A DNA stretch of 64,000 nt from Rugamonas violacea (lineage in GTDB: Bacteria > Pseudomonadota > Gammaproteobacteria > Burkholderiales > Burkholderiaceae_D). Numbering within the stretch: the first letter of the stretch is position 1; each line of letters opens with the position of its first letter. The stretch spans positions 38,765 through 102,764 of the forward strand of contig NZ_JAEMNU010000049.1 in NCBI RefSeq assembly GCF_016461825.1. Direction: 5' to 3'. The translations under genes and the position numbers were made by a program. Below the pieces are notes generated by a model. It had not been told where the DNA came from. It was given only the letters and a program-made list of their open reading frames with translations, and searched no databases. Positions 9,856-23,300 of the stretch are shown piece after piece.

Positions 9856-9953
9856 GGTGCCACCTACTTAATTGGATGAATCATTCTAGCAAAGAAGCGC
9901 GCCGCCGGCCGCCCCGGTGTGCCTGTACAGTGCGCTAGCGCGCCGCCTCAAGA

Positions 9954-9982
9954 TTGACAGGATGGCCCTTCTGACATATATT
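9954..9982 (+). promoter_or_regulatory. Sigma-70 promoter of the gcv operon
   Basis: TTGACA at 9954-9959 and TATATT at 9977-9982 are separated by exactly 17 bases, close to the sigma-70 consensus. Transcription would begin about 9989, just at the 5' edge of the glycine riboswitch. Confidence 0.85.
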
Positions 9983-9990
9983 CCCGAGTC

Positions 9991-10200
9991 TTGATCGGGA
10001 GAGGGCAAACTCGCGTTGCCGCCGAAGGGGCACTACCCAAAAACTCTCAGGCAAAAGGACCGATCAAGGGACCGGCGCGCATCGTTTGCGGTGCGCCATC
10101 CGGCTCAACTCTGGAGAGCGGCCGCGGCACACGCCGGCGGCCCACCGAAGGGGCGCACGGGATTCATCCCGTAATCTCTCAGGTACCAAGGACAGAGGGG
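9991..10200 (+). promoter_or_regulatory. Tandem glycine riboswitch
   Basis: Two glycine aptamers in series. Aptamer 1 spans about 9991-10067; its P1 helix pairs TTGATCGG (9991-9998) with CCGATCAA (10060-10067), and it has the cores CCGAAGGGGCA and CTCAGGCAAAAGGAC. Aptamer 2 spans about 10109-10198 with GGAGAG, ACCGAAGGGGC and CTCTCAGGTACCAAGGAC. This is the classical cooperative glycine sensor; with gcvT 82 bases downstream it is expected to raise gcv expression when glycine is plentiful. No poly-T terminator is obvious between aptamer 2 and gcvT, so the output may be at translation. Confidence 0.95.
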
Positions 10201-10281
10201 TCTGCGATCATTGTGGAAAAGGCTGCTTCAGCTCTTCCTTGCATGTTCTGTTAACCCCTTTTACGTTTGGACCGAGGAATT

Positions 10282-11409
<1,128 letters not shown>

Positions 11410-11521
11410 GCGTGCGGGAGACGCGCGGCCGCGGCGCGGCCGCATAAATACGCTGCATAGTCATGCCGTAGAAGTATCAATACAATTAATAATTAAGAAC
11501 ACTTACCCTCTGGAGCCACAC

Positions 11522-11902
11522 ATGAATATTCCTGCAGACCTGAAGTACACCGAATCCCACGAATGGGTACGTCTGGAAGCCGACGGCAGCGTCACCGTCG
11601 GCATCACCGAGTTCGCCCAGGACGCGCTGGGCGACATCGTCTTCGTCGAACTGCCGAAGGTCGGCCAGGACTACGCCGCCGGCGCCGACGCCGCCGTGGT
11701 CGAATCGGTCAAGGCCGCCAGCGACATCTACGCCCCGATCGCCGGCCAAGTCATCGCCGTCAACGAGGACGTCGCCGCCACCCCCGAGTCGATCAACGCC
11801 GACGCCTACTCGGCCTGGCTGTTCAAGCTCAAGCCGAGCGACGCCGGCGCCATCGACGGCCTGCTCGACGCGGCTGCCTACGGCAAGACCACCGCAGCGT
11901 AA
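11522..11902 (+). CDS. gcvH: Glycine cleavage H protein (lipoyl carrier)
   Basis: A 126-residue lipoate-bearing shuttle that carries the aminomethyl intermediate between GcvP, GcvT and the dihydrolipoyl dehydrogenase. The lipoylated lysine is Lys64 in ESVKAAS. The opening [16 protein letters not shown] is typical. The ATG at 11522 follows CTGGAG about 9 bases upstream. It lies 112 bases after gcvT and is followed by a strong intrinsic terminator before gcvP. Confidence 0.97.
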   Translation: MNIPADLKYTESHEWVRLEADGSVTVGITEFAQDALGDIVFVELPKVGQDYAAGADAAVVESVKAASDIYAPIAGQVIAVNEDVAATPESINADAYSAWLFKLKPSDAGAIDGLLDAAAYGKTTAA

Positions 11903-11912
11903 GCACGCACCA

Positions 11913-11937
11913 GGCCAGCCTTCGCGCTGGCCTTTTT
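11913..11937 (+). terminator. Intrinsic terminator between gcvH and gcvP
   Basis: GGCCAGC (11913-11919) pairs with GCTGGCC (11926-11932) around a 6-base loop, directly followed by TTTTT. Its position inside the gcv operon suggests that gcvP is reached by partial read-through or has its own promoter. Confidence 0.8.
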
Positions 11938-12004
11938 GCTGTACGCCCCCTCCCTGCCGAGCGCCCCGCGCGCCGGCGCAGCACTTTTTTGGCCCTGACA
12001 AATC

Positions 12005-14896
<2,892 letters not shown>

Positions 14897-14910
14897 GCGG
14901 CGCCGAGACC

Positions 14911-14986
14911 ACCCAACGGCAAACGCCGGGGTCAGACCCACCGCGCCAAGGCGGGGAGTCCGACCCCAGATTTACGCCGCTGGGGT
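14911..14986. repeat. Palindromic intergenic repeat, copy R1 (long-spacer form)
   Basis: Outer arms ACCCAACGGC (14911-14920) and GCCGCTGGGG (14976-14985) enclose inner arms GGGGTCAGACCC (14928-14939) and GGGGAGTCCGACCCC (14953-14967). The spacer between the inner arms is longer than in most copies and contains CGCGCCAAGGCG, shared with copy R7. It lies between the convergent gcvP and receptor genes. Confidence 0.85.
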
Positions 14987-15009
14987 TGCTTAACTTAGCG
15001 GCATTCGCC

Positions 15010-15034
15010 CCCCCAGTTTTTGCCGCTGGGTTTG
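15010..15034. repeat. Half copy of the palindromic repeat (right end)
   Basis: CCCAGTTTTTGCCGCTGGGT matches the right-hand end of the other copies (for example 48245-48263), but there is no left half. It lies 24 bases after copy R1, so this gap holds one complete element and one remnant. Confidence 0.65.
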
Positions 15035-15045
15035 GTCGGCGGCAC

Positions 15046-16704
15046 TCAGCTCCGATTGGAAGCAAGACGCAGTCGCGCCGCCTGGCCGACTGCGTTTTTT
15101 TTCGTCCGGCCGTTGCCCAGCGCCGGGCCGCCCGGGGCGGGGTCGGGATCGCCGTCGTCGAGCTTGAAGTGCTCGACCGCCTGCGACAGGCTCAGCGCCT
15201 GTTCCTGTAGCCCCTGCGCCGCCGACGCCGCCTGCTCCACCAGCACCACGTTCTGCTGGGTCACCTGGTCCATCTGCACGATCGCCTCGTGCACGCCCTG
15301 CAGGCCGGCCGCCTGCTGCACGCTGGCCTGGCTGATCTGGCCAATCAACTCGCCCACCTGCAGCACCGAACCGACGATGTCGGCCATGCTGCTGCCGGCC
15401 TCCTCCACCGACCGGCTGCCGTGCTCGATCTCCGCCACCGAGCTGGCGATCAGCTGCTTGATCTCGCGCGCCGCCAGCGCCGAGCGCTGCGCCAGTTCGC
15501 GCACCTCGCCCGCCACCACGGCGAAGCCGGCGCCGTGCGGCCCGGCGCGGGCCGCCTCCACCGCCGCGTTCAGCGCCAGCAGATTGCTCTGCATGGCCAG
15601 GCCGTCGATCACCCCGACGATCTCGCCGACCTTGCGCGAGCTGCCGCGAATCGAGGCCATGGTCACCACCAGGCGCTGCACCACGCTGCCGCCGCGCTGG
15701 GCGAAGTCGCTGGCGCACAACGCCAGCTGGCGCGCCGTGCGGGCGTTGTCGGCGGTCTGGTTGACGGTCGCGCTGAGCTCCTGCATCGAGCTGCTGGTCT
15801 GCTCCAGCGTGCTGGCCGCCTGGCCGGTGCGGCTCGACAGGTCGGCGTTGCCCTGGGCGATCTCGCGCGAGGCGTCGTCGATCGCCTGGGCCGAACCGAG
15901 GATGTTCTTCAACGTGGTGTTCAGGTTGCGGATGCTGCTGTCGAGGGCGCGCGAGGTCTCGGCGATCTCGTCATTGCCGTAGACCCGCTCGCGCACCGTC
16001 AGATTGCCCTCGGCCAGATCGCGCGCCGCCGCGCCGATCTCGCTGACCTCCTTCAGCATGGCCTTGCGCACCGCCACCGTCACCAGCAACGACAGGGCGA
16101 TCGACAAGGCCACCACCAACGGCATCAGCACCGAGATGGTCTTGAACTCGGCCTCGGCGCGGTGGTAGGCGGTTTCGCTGAGCTGCTGCTCCAGCGTGGA
16201 CAGCTCCTGCAACCGCAGCGCCACCACCTCGAAGGCCCGCTCGGCCTTGGACATGGCGTTGGCCGCCATCGACTGGTCGACCATGCTCAGCTCGACCACG
16301 TCGGCCACCGCCTTGACATACTCGGCGTGGGCCGCCTGCGACTGGGCGACGAAGCGGCGCTCGGCGCCGTCGCTCTCGATGGCCATCTCCAACTGGGCGA
16401 ACTGGCGGTCCAGCGCGGCGTGGCGCGCGCGCAGGTCGCGGATCAGCGCGTCGATGCGCGACGGTGAAAAGCTGGCGTTGATCCAGGTCAGCAGCTGGTA
16501 GCTCTCGGTGTGGGCGCGGTTGGCGCCAGCCACCAGGTCGTCGGCCGCCTTCATGCGCACGGCGCGCTGCTGCACCATGTTGTCGAGCCATTGATTCTGC
16601 CGCACCAGACCGACATAGGCGCCGACCGACAGCAGGATCAACAGCAGCAGCACCACGCCGGGCGCCAGCAGCAGTTTCGGACCTAACCTCAGTTTGCTCA
16701 GCAT
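15046..16704 (-). CDS. Methyl-accepting chemotaxis protein with atypical signalling tip
   Basis: A 552-residue receptor. A membrane segment at about 11-31 is followed by a helical periplasmic domain, a second membrane segment at about 192-212, HAMP and a signalling domain. The hairpin tip reads [20 protein letters not shown], then AGPHGAGFAVVAGEVRELAQ. Compared with the usual tip (IAFQTN and GEQGRG), the positions equal to Tsr Phe373, Glu385, Gln386 and Arg388 are Met, Pro, His and Ala. The receptor is just downstream (68 bases) of a secreted Cache protein on the same strand, probably its partner. The last codons double as a terminator on the opposite strand for gcvP. Confidence 0.92.
   Translation of the reverse strand: MLSKLRLGPKLLLAPGVVLLLLILLSVGAYVGLVRQNQWLDNMVQQRAVRMKAADDLVAGANRAHTESYQLLTWINASFSPSRIDALIRDLRARHAALDRQFAQLEMAIESDGAERRFVAQSQAAHAEYVKAVADVVELSMVDQSMAANAMSKAERAFEVVALRLQELSTLEQQLSETAYHRAEAEFKTISVLMPLVVALSIALSLLVTVAVRKAMLKEVSEIGAAARDLAEGNLTVRERVYGNDEIAETSRALDSSIRNLNTTLKNILGSAQAIDDASREIAQGNADLSSRTGQAASTLEQTSSSMQELSATVNQTADNARTARQLALCASDFAQRGGSVVQRLVVTMASIRGSSRKVGEIVGVIDGLAMQSNLLALNAAVEAARAGPHGAGFAVVAGEVRELAQRSALAAREIKQLIASSVAEIEHGSRSVEEAGSSMADIVGSVLQVGELIGQISQASVQQAAGLQGVHEAIVQMDQVTQQNVVLVEQAASAAQGLQEQALSLSQAVEHFKLDDGDPDPAPGGPALGNGRTKKNAVGQAARLRLASNRS
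15067..15102 (+). terminator. gcvP terminator embedded in the 3' end of the receptor gene
   Basis: ACGCAGTCG (15067-15075) pairs with CGACTGCGT (15087-15095) around an 11-base loop and is followed by a run of T to 15102. It acts in the plus direction, that is for gcvP, yet lies wholly inside the minus-strand receptor coding sequence, where the T run encodes Lys-Lys. Confidence 0.8.
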
Positions 16705-16772
16705 ATCGTCCCGCCAGTGCTAGGTGGCCGGCCGCAGGGGTGGCGCGGCGGGCAAGCCGCCGCGCGCCGGCG

Positions 16773-17249
16773 CTAGTGCTTGTAGATACCCGCTTCGAGG
16801 GCGATGTCGTCGACCCGCAGCACATAGGTCGACTTGGCCTCCACCTTGCCGGTGGTCGGGTTGCGGAATTTGTAATCGACCCAGCCCTTGCCCTTGCCCT
16901 TGGCCGTCGCCACCAACTCCTGGCGGAAAGGCTTGCCGTCGGCATCCGGCACGTCGAGCAGGTTCTTGCCGATCAGCGCCGTGGTCGGATGGGCGACGGT
17001 GATGCCGTCCAGGTCGCGCATCGCCAGGTACAGGCTGCCTAGGTTGAATTCCGGGTCCTTGCTGTTGATGCGCTTGACCATTTCGGCCTTGCCATGCTGC
17101 CGCACGAACTGGGCGCCCCTCTCGGCCAGCGCGATGGCGTCCTTTTCGCTGGCCATGGCCGGCGTGGCCGCCGCCGGGGTGGCGGCCTGTGCCGGCGGGT
17201 AGCCCGAGCCAAGCGCCAGTGCCAGTGTTAGCACGATCCGAGTGTTCAT
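16773..17249 (-). CDS. Secreted single-Cache-domain protein
   Basis: A 158-residue protein with a signal peptide (hydrophobic residues 5-17, Ala-x-Ala cleavage region near 20-22). A small sensory fold follows: KDAIALAERGAQFVRQHG, then NLGSLYLAMRDLDGITVAHP, LIGKNLLDVPDADGKPF and the WVDYKFRNPTTGKVEAK strand region. This is the pattern of a stand-alone periplasmic Cache (sCache_2-like) domain that binds small ligands. It precedes the receptor gene by 68 bases on the same strand, so it probably serves as a periplasmic binding partner for that receptor. The ATG at 17249 follows AAGGAGAAAAT. Confidence 0.8.
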   Translation of the reverse strand: MNTRIVLTLALALGSGYPPAQAATPAAATPAMASEKDAIALAERGAQFVRQHGKAEMVKRINSKDPEFNLGSLYLAMRDLDGITVAHPTTALIGKNLLDVPDADGKPFRQELVATAKGKGKGWVDYKFRNPTTGKVEAKSTYVLRVDDIALEAGIYKH

Positions 17250-17464
17250 ATTTTCTCCTTGACGATGACGGCCCGTCGCGCCATGGTCCGGCTTGAGCAG
17301 GTATGATAGGCGGCACGGAAAATCCGCCCGCCGGGCACGATATGCCTAGGCGCAACCTTGCCTAAGCGCATGTTGTACTCTACGACGCCCGCCCGGCGCC
17401 AGCCTTGCGCTGGCGCAAACGGGCAAGCGGCCCGCCGCCAACCACCAGGACCACCAGGACCAAT

Positions 17465-17800
17465 ATGACACCATCGCTCAAGGCCGCACTCGTCAACGGT
17501 TTGCTGTTCCCCGGCCTCGGCCACCTGCTGCTGCGGCGCGCCGGGCGCGGCTGCCTGTTCCTGCTCCCCACGCTGCTGGCGGCGGTCTACCTGTTGCGGC
17601 GCATGATGCAACTGATCCTGCCGCTGGCCGAGCAGATCGCCAGCGGCGCCCTGCCCTTCGACCCCGAGCTGATCACGCAACGGGTCGAGGCGGCTGGCAT
17701 CGCCGGCCCGGCCGGCACCTTGGCCGTGCTGGTGTTGCTGGGATGCTGGCTCGGCAGCGTCGGCGACGCGCTGTGGTTGGGCCGCCACAGCGGCCACTGA
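17465..17800 (+). CDS. Small integral membrane protein, function unknown
   Basis: A 111-residue hydrophobic protein with two clear membrane segments (about residues 28-45 and 80-98) and a short N-terminal amphipathic region containing LLFPGLGHLLLRRAGRG. This resembles the glycine-rich beginning of small membrane families of unknown role. I cannot assign a function. The ATG at 17465 is preceded by an A/C-rich leader (ACCACCAGGACC) holding a weak AGGA site. It lies 44 bases before the cupin gene, so the two may be cotranscribed. Confidence 0.6.
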   Translation: MTPSLKAALVNGLLFPGLGHLLLRRAGRGCLFLLPTLLAAVYLLRRMMQLILPLAEQIASGALPFDPELITQRVEAAGIAGPAGTLAVLVLLGCWLGSVGDALWLGRHSGH

Positions 17801-17844
17801 AACGGGGCCCGGCCCCGCCATCCACCCACGAAAAAGGAAATGCC

Positions 17845-18243
17845 ATGATCGCAGCCGCCTTCAAGCCCGGCCTGATTGCCCTCCTGTTGCTGGCCAGCGC
17901 CAGCAGCACACTGGCGCAAAACGCCGGCCTGCGCCGCAGCGTGGTGCAGAAGCAGGATGTGTCGGTGGAGGGCCGCGAGGCGGTGGTGGCGCGGGTCGAG
18001 ATCGATCCCGGCGTGCAGGCCGGTCGCCACTCCCATCCGGGCGACGAAATCAGCTACGTGCTGGAGGGCGAAGGCGAACTGCTGATCGACGGCGAGCCGC
18101 CGCGCCACCTGAAGGCCGGCGAGGCCTTCGTCATCCCGGCCGGCAAGGTGCACGACGCGCGCAACACCGGCGCCGCCGTGATGCGCCTGGTCGGCGTCTA
18201 CGTGGTGGAAAAGGGCAAGCCGCTGGCCACGCCGGCCAAGTAA
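17845..18243 (+). CDS. Secreted cupin-domain protein
   Basis: A 132-residue protein with a signal peptide (hydrophobic 8-22, ending TLAQN) and one cupin barrel. Metal-site motif 1 is RHSHPGDEISYVLEGEG and motif 2 is GEAFVIPAGKVHDARNTG, giving His, His, Glu and His ligands. Such proteins are small periplasmic metal-binding beta-barrels; the substrate cannot be read from the sequence. The ATG at 17845 follows AAAAAGGAAATGCC. Repeat copy R2 lies right after its stop. Confidence 0.85.
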   Translation: MIAAAFKPGLIALLLLASASSTLAQNAGLRRSVVQKQDVSVEGREAVVARVEIDPGVQAGRHSHPGDEISYVLEGEGELLIDGEPPRHLKAGEAFVIPAGKVHDARNTGAAVMRLVGVYVVEKGKPLATPAK

Positions 18244-18268
18244 GCCCGCCGGGTCGGCGCGGCGCCCG

Positions 18269-18337
18269 CCCAACCCAAGGGCACATGCCAGGGTCGGACC
18301 CGCCGGGTCCGACCCTAGGTTTTGCCGCTGGGTTTTG
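18269..18337. repeat. Palindromic intergenic repeat, copy R2
   Basis: Inner arms AGGGTCGGACCC (18290-18301) and GGGTCCGACCCT (18305-18316) are a perfect 12-bp inverted repeat around GCC. The outer left arm is degenerate (AACCCAAGGGC); the outer right arm is GCCGCTGGGT (18324-18333). Located between the convergent cupin and prfC genes. Confidence 0.85.
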
Positions 18338-18362
18338 AAGGGCCTTGCCGGCGCCTTGGCGT

Positions 18363-18395
18363 AAAAAAACCGCCCGGGCTGGCGCGCCGGGCGGT
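18363..18395 (-). terminator. Intrinsic terminator of prfC
   Basis: On the minus strand ACCGCCCGG and CCGGGCGGT form a 9-bp stem around a 9-base loop and are followed by seven T. It lies 48 bases after the prfC stop. Confidence 0.85.
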
Positions 18396-18443
18396 CTGTC
18401 GGCCGGCCGCGAGGCGGCCGACCTGTCCCGCGCAAGCCGGGAC

Positions 18444-20123
18444 TTAGGCCAGCTTGGCCGAGTGCTCGCGCGTGGCGTGGAACTTCAGCTTCGGCCAGCG
18501 TTCCTCGGTCAGGCGCAGGTTGACGCCGGAGGTCGCCAGATAAGCCATGTTGCCGGCGGCGTCGTAGGCGACGTTGTGGCCGAGCGCGTTCTCGAAGTCG
18601 GCCAGCGCCTTCTTGTCGTCGCTGGAGATCCAGCGCGCGCTGCTGATGCTGGTGCCTTCGAAGACGGCGTCGACGCCGTACTCGTTGAGCAGGCGGCTCG
18701 CCACCACCTCGAACTGCAGCACGCCGACCGCGCCCAACACCAGCTCGCCGCCCTGCACCGGCTTGAAGACCTGCACCGCGCCCTCCTCGCCCAGCTGCTG
18801 CAAGCCCTTGTGCAGCTGCTTGATCTTCAGCGGATTGCGGATGCGCACCGAGCGGAAGAAGTCCGGCGCGAAGTACGGGATGCCGGTGAAGGTCAGCAGC
18901 TCGCCTTCGGAGAAGCTGTCGCCGATCTGCATATTGCCGTGGTTGGGCAGGCCGATGATGTCGCCGGCGTAGGCCTCTTCCACCTGTTCGCGCGACGAGG
19001 CCATGAAGGTCACCACCGACGACACCTTGATCTCGCGGCCCAAACGCAGGTGCTTGACCTTCATGCCGCGCTCGAAACGTCCCGAGCAAACGCGCAGGAA
19101 GGCGATGCGGTCGCGGTGGGCCGGGTCCATATTGGCCTGGATCTTGAAGACGAAACCGGTGAACGGCTGCTCGGCCGGATCGACCACGCGCACGGTGGCG
19201 TCGCGCGGACGCGGCGCCGGCGCCCAATCGACCAGCGCCGACAGGATCTCGCGCACGCCGAAGTTGTTGATGGCCGAGCCGAAGAACACCGGCGTCTGCA
19301 CGCCCGACAGGAACTCGTCCAGCTTGAACGGGTGGGAGGCGCCGTGCACCAGTTCCACTTCCATCTTCAACTGGTCCATCTCCAGCGGGAACATCTCCTG
19401 CAGGCGCGGATTGTCGATGCCCTTGATGACCTCGAAGGCGCCGTCGGCCTTTTCCTCGCCGGCCTTGAACAGCATGATCTCGTCGTTCAGCAGGTGGTAC
19501 ACGCCGCGGAAGTTCTTGCCCATGCCGATAGGCCAGGTGACCGGCGCGCACTGGATCTTCAACACCGATTCGAGCTCGTCGAGCAGTTCCAGCGGATCGC
19601 GCGTTTCGCGGTCCATCTTGTTCATGAAGGTGACGATGGGCGTGTTGCGCATGCGGCAGACCGCCAGCAGCTTGATGGTCTGCGCCTCGACGCCCTTGGC
19701 CGCGTCGATCACCATCAGGGCCGAGTCGACCGCCGTCAGCACGCGGTAGGTGTCTTCCGAGAAGTCCTGGTGGCCCGGCGTGTCGAGCAGGTTGATGACG
19801 TGGTCGCGGTGCTCGAACTGCATCACCGAGGAGGCGACGGAAATGCCGCGCTGCTTCTCGATCTCCATCCAGTCGGAGGTGGCGTGGCGGCCGCTCTTGC
19901 GCGCCTTGACCGTGCCGGCCATCTGGATCGCGCCCGAGAACAGCAGCAGCTTTTCGGTCAGCGTGGTCTTACCCGCATCCGGGTGGGAAATGATGCCGAA
20001 GGTGCGGCGGCGCTGCACTTCGCGGGCGATCAGCGCCGGCGTTTTGGCGCTGCTGGCCGGGGCGGAATCGTCGTTCAATTCGGGTATTGTGTTTTCGGTA
20101 TCGTTGGCCATAGTCGCGACCAT
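18444..20123 (-). CDS. prfC: Peptide chain release factor 3
   Basis: A GTPase of about 559 residues that recycles RF1/RF2 from the ribosome after peptide release. Visible motifs: G1 [14 protein letters not shown]3 [12 protein letters not shown]4 NKMDRE, then the translation-factor beta-barrels and the C-terminal RF3 domain ([11 protein letters not shown] at the end). The frame is open upstream into repeat copy R3, but the translated part there is repeat sequence. I place the start at the ATG at 20123 ([12 protein letters not shown]); the ATG four codons later (20111) is equally possible. About 25-30 residues longer at the N-terminus than E. coli RF3. Confidence 0.95.
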   Translation of the reverse strand: MVATMANDTENTIPELNDDSAPASSAKTPALIAREVQRRRTFGIISHPDAGKTTLTEKLLLFSGAIQMAGTVKARKSGRHATSDWMEIEKQRGISVASSVMQFEHRDHVINLLDTPGHQDFSEDTYRVLTAVDSALMVIDAAKGVEAQTIKLLAVCRMRNTPIVTFMNKMDRETRDPLELLDELESVLKIQCAPVTWPIGMGKNFRGVYHLLNDEIMLFKAGEEKADGAFEVIKGIDNPRLQEMFPLEMDQLKMEVELVHGASHPFKLDEFLSGVQTPVFFGSAINNFGVREILSALVDWAPAPRPRDATVRVVDPAEQPFTGFVFKIQANMDPAHRDRIAFLRVCSGRFERGMKVKHLRLGREIKVSSVVTFMASSREQVEEAYAGDIIGLPNHGNMQIGDSFSEGELLTFTGIPYFAPDFFRSVRIRNPLKIKQLHKGLQQLGEEGAVQVFKPVQGGELVLGAVGVLQFEVVASRLLNEYGVDAVFEGTSISSARWISSDDKKALADFENALGHNVAYDAAGNMAYLATSGVNLRLTEERWPKLKFHATREHSAKLA

Positions 20124-20222
20124 ATTATGGCCCCGCAAAAAACCTTCAATTTTACCGATAGTTGGGCCTTTCGTGTGAACTGTTTCCCCGTTTTCGGTCG
20201 TTGCGCCACCGGTGGGGAGACA

Positions 20223-20288
20223 CAACCCAGCGCCGTAAAACTGGGGTCGGACCCAGCGGGTCCGACCCCGGCTCTCTGCCGCTGGGTG
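20223..20288. repeat. Palindromic intergenic repeat, copy R3
   Basis: Inner arms GGGGTCGGACCC (20243-20254) and GGGTCCGACCCC (20258-20269) flank AGC. Outer arms ACCCAGCGCC (20225-20234) and GCCGCTGGGT (20278-20287). It separates the end of pilY1 from prfC, both on the minus strand. Confidence 0.88.
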
Positions 20289-20309
20289 GGATTGGCGCCG
20301 CCAAGCTCC

Positions 20310-23300
20310 TCAATCGCCTTTCACGCGGCGCCAGCCGACCCGGTGGGCGGCGGCCGAATTCTGCTCGGCCAGCGACTTGGTGCGCATTTCGCCGGTGGCC
20401 ATGGTGCTGATCATCTTCAGCTCGCCCTTGGGCAGGCGGATGATGATGAAGCCGACCGCCGCCGAGGTGTTCGACAAGGTGCTGCCGGCCGCCTGCCCGG
20501 CCACCGCGCTGCCGTCGCACACATCGACCTGGTAGCTGTTGCTGGAGCCGCCCACCGAGCAGGCCGACGACGAGGTCGGCATATTCGTCACCACGTTGGC
20601 GACGCCGCTGACGATCTGCGGGTCGAGGTTCATGCGCTCGCCGGCGTTGAGCTTCCAGTCGAAGAACCAGCCGCTCTTCAACCCCAGGTCGACCTTGTTG
20701 CTGGTGATGGCGTAGGTGTTGACGTTGCTGCTGGAGCCGGCCAGGCTGAGGGTCTGCTCGACCATGCCGGAGCCGCGCAGGTTGGCGATGGCGCTGCCGT
20801 TGTCCTTCAGCAGATACAGGCTTTGCACGTCGGTGTTGGAGGTGTCGGGCACGTCGAGCAGGCGGCCGGTGCCGAACAGGACGACCCGCTGCGCCGTCTC
20901 GGTGACGGTGGTGATGCCGGCCACGGTGGTGCTGGTGCTGACCGCGCACAGCGTCACGTCGGGCCGCGTGGTGACCGGCTGCAGCGCGCCGGCGTCGCCC
21001 ATCTTCAGCACCGTCACGTTGCTGCTGTTCGGATCGCTCATGTCGAAGCGCCACATGCGGCCCTGGTTGTCGCCGCCGTAGATGTAGGTGGTGACCGGGT
21101 CGGTGCTCGGGTCGGCCGAGATCGAGGTGATCTTGGCCAGGCCGGACGGCGTCGTGGTGTCGCCGGCCAGGGTCGAGACCTTCTTCAGCACCGCGCCGGT
21201 GGCCACGTCGACGATGAACAGCACGCCCTGGCCGCTGCCGCCGGCCACGCCGTCGACGCCGGGCACGTTGTTGTAGCCGGAGGTGAGGAAGACCACCCAT
21301 TTGCCCTGCCACATGCCGAACTGCGGATTGCCGAACGACAGGCCGAAGTCGGCGTCGCTGCGGTTGCAGACGGTGGCGTCGGCGCACAACTCCCACAGCG
21401 CCACCGGATGCGCCGGGTTGGTCACGTCGAGCGCGTAGTAGCCGCGCCCGCCGCCGTTCAGGCCGGCCACCAGCACGGTCTTCCAGACGCCGCCGATCTG
21501 CACGTCGGACAGTTCGGGCGAGCCGTCGGTGAAGAACTGGTGGTTGGTGCCGTAGGTGGTGCTGGCCAGCGCGAACAGCTTCTTCATGGTGATGCGCGGC
21601 GCGTAGGCCCACAACTCCTCGCCGCTGGCCGCGCTGAAGGCGTGCAGCATGCCGTCGTTGGCGGCGGTGAAGACGGTGCCGGCGCGGCCGGCGTTGGCGC
21701 TCTTGAAGCTGCTGTAGCCGCTGGTCAGATAGCTCTTGCGCGGGTCGCGCAGGTAGGCCGGCTTGGACGAGGCGATGTCGCCCAGCACGATGGGGATCGG
21801 CCCGGTCGAGCCGACCGGCGTGTTGGGCGTCAGCGTGTAGGCGCGGAACAACTGGTCGTCGGCGAACTGCTGCTGGCCGCGCAGCCAGTTGACCAGGTTG
21901 TTGCCGTCGTTGACCACGGCCTTGTCGGCGGCCGACAGCAGCGTGCACTGCGACAGCGCCGCGCACTTGTTGTCGAACCAGGCCTTTTCGGCGCCCGACA
22001 TGGCGCCGTAGCTGAAGTTCTTCAACGCGCCGCCGCCGGCGTCGAGCATGTAGATGGTGCGCGTGTCGCTGGCGGCGGCCACCTTCTGGCCCACCTTGTC
22101 GGAGCTGATCCAGCTGGCCGTGCCGCCGACGACGCCGGTGGCCGGGTCGATCTTCTTGTCGGACAGTTCGCCATACCATTTGACGGTGGTGAAGGTGTCG
22201 GAAAAGATGTCGTTGTCCTGCTGCGAGATGTTCGGCGTCGACGTCGCGGCGGCCGACGCCGCGCCGGTCTTCACCTGCATGTTGGCCAACGCCGAGCTGA
22301 GGCCGTCGACCACCTCGCGCGGCTCCGAGGCGCTGAAATACTTGCCATGGCCGTTGACGGCGGCGTGCCACAGGTCGTCGACCCGCTCCTGCACCGTGCT
22401 GGCGGTGTTGGTCACGTCCGGGTCGGGCCAGACGTAGGCGCCGCCGCCGTTCCACGGACAGCCCGAGCTGGCGGCGGTGATCAGGTTGTAGAAGTCGCCG
22501 CCGACCTTGGGCGCCGAGTCGTAGTTGGCCTCGTAGCTCATCACGCCGTCGACCCCCAGGCCGAGCGTGTAGGTGTTCATGTGCAGGTGGGTGTTCTCGC
22601 CGCCGGCCGCCGGCACCGAGCCGGGCTTGCTCATGTCCGGCTCCAACGACGGCCGCAGCGACACCGTGCCGGTGCTGGAGCCGCCGTTGTACCAATGCAG
22701 CGCCACGTCGGCGATCGAGGGCTGGGTCTGCGGCCGCGTGTCGACGCAGCCGCGCGCCTGGCTGCAGAAGCGCGCCGGGTTCTCGACGTTGTCGTTGTTG
22801 ACGACGTTGGCCGTCGAGCTGCCGTTCCAGTAACCGTCGGTGGTCAGGATCATGAAGTTTTGCTGGCAGGGATACTGCACCACCTCGCTGCCGGCGGCGT
22901 AGTTGTAGGGCGCCAGGTTGCCGAACATGCGGCCGACGTTGTCCATCGCCGTGCGGATCGGCGTCGAGCCGGTGGTGGTGGTGTTGTACAGCGCGGTGTA
23001 CCAGGTGCTGCGCGCCGAGCCGGTGAAGTCGGCCGGCTTCATGTCGATGGCGCCGGCGGCGCCGGCGTTCGACAGCTTGACATAACCGACCTTGTAGTTG
23101 GCGGTGATCGGGGAGAAGGCGATGCCGACCGAGGTCTTCATCATTTGCAGCCGGGTCTTGTAGTAGGCGTACCAGTTGGCGAAGTTGACCATCTCCTCGG
23201 TGTAGTTGCAGACGCCGGCGCTGGCCACGCAGTCGGTGCGCTCGCTGGCCTTCGGATAGGTGGCGCCGGCGACGATGTCGACCCGGCTGAAGCTGCTCGG

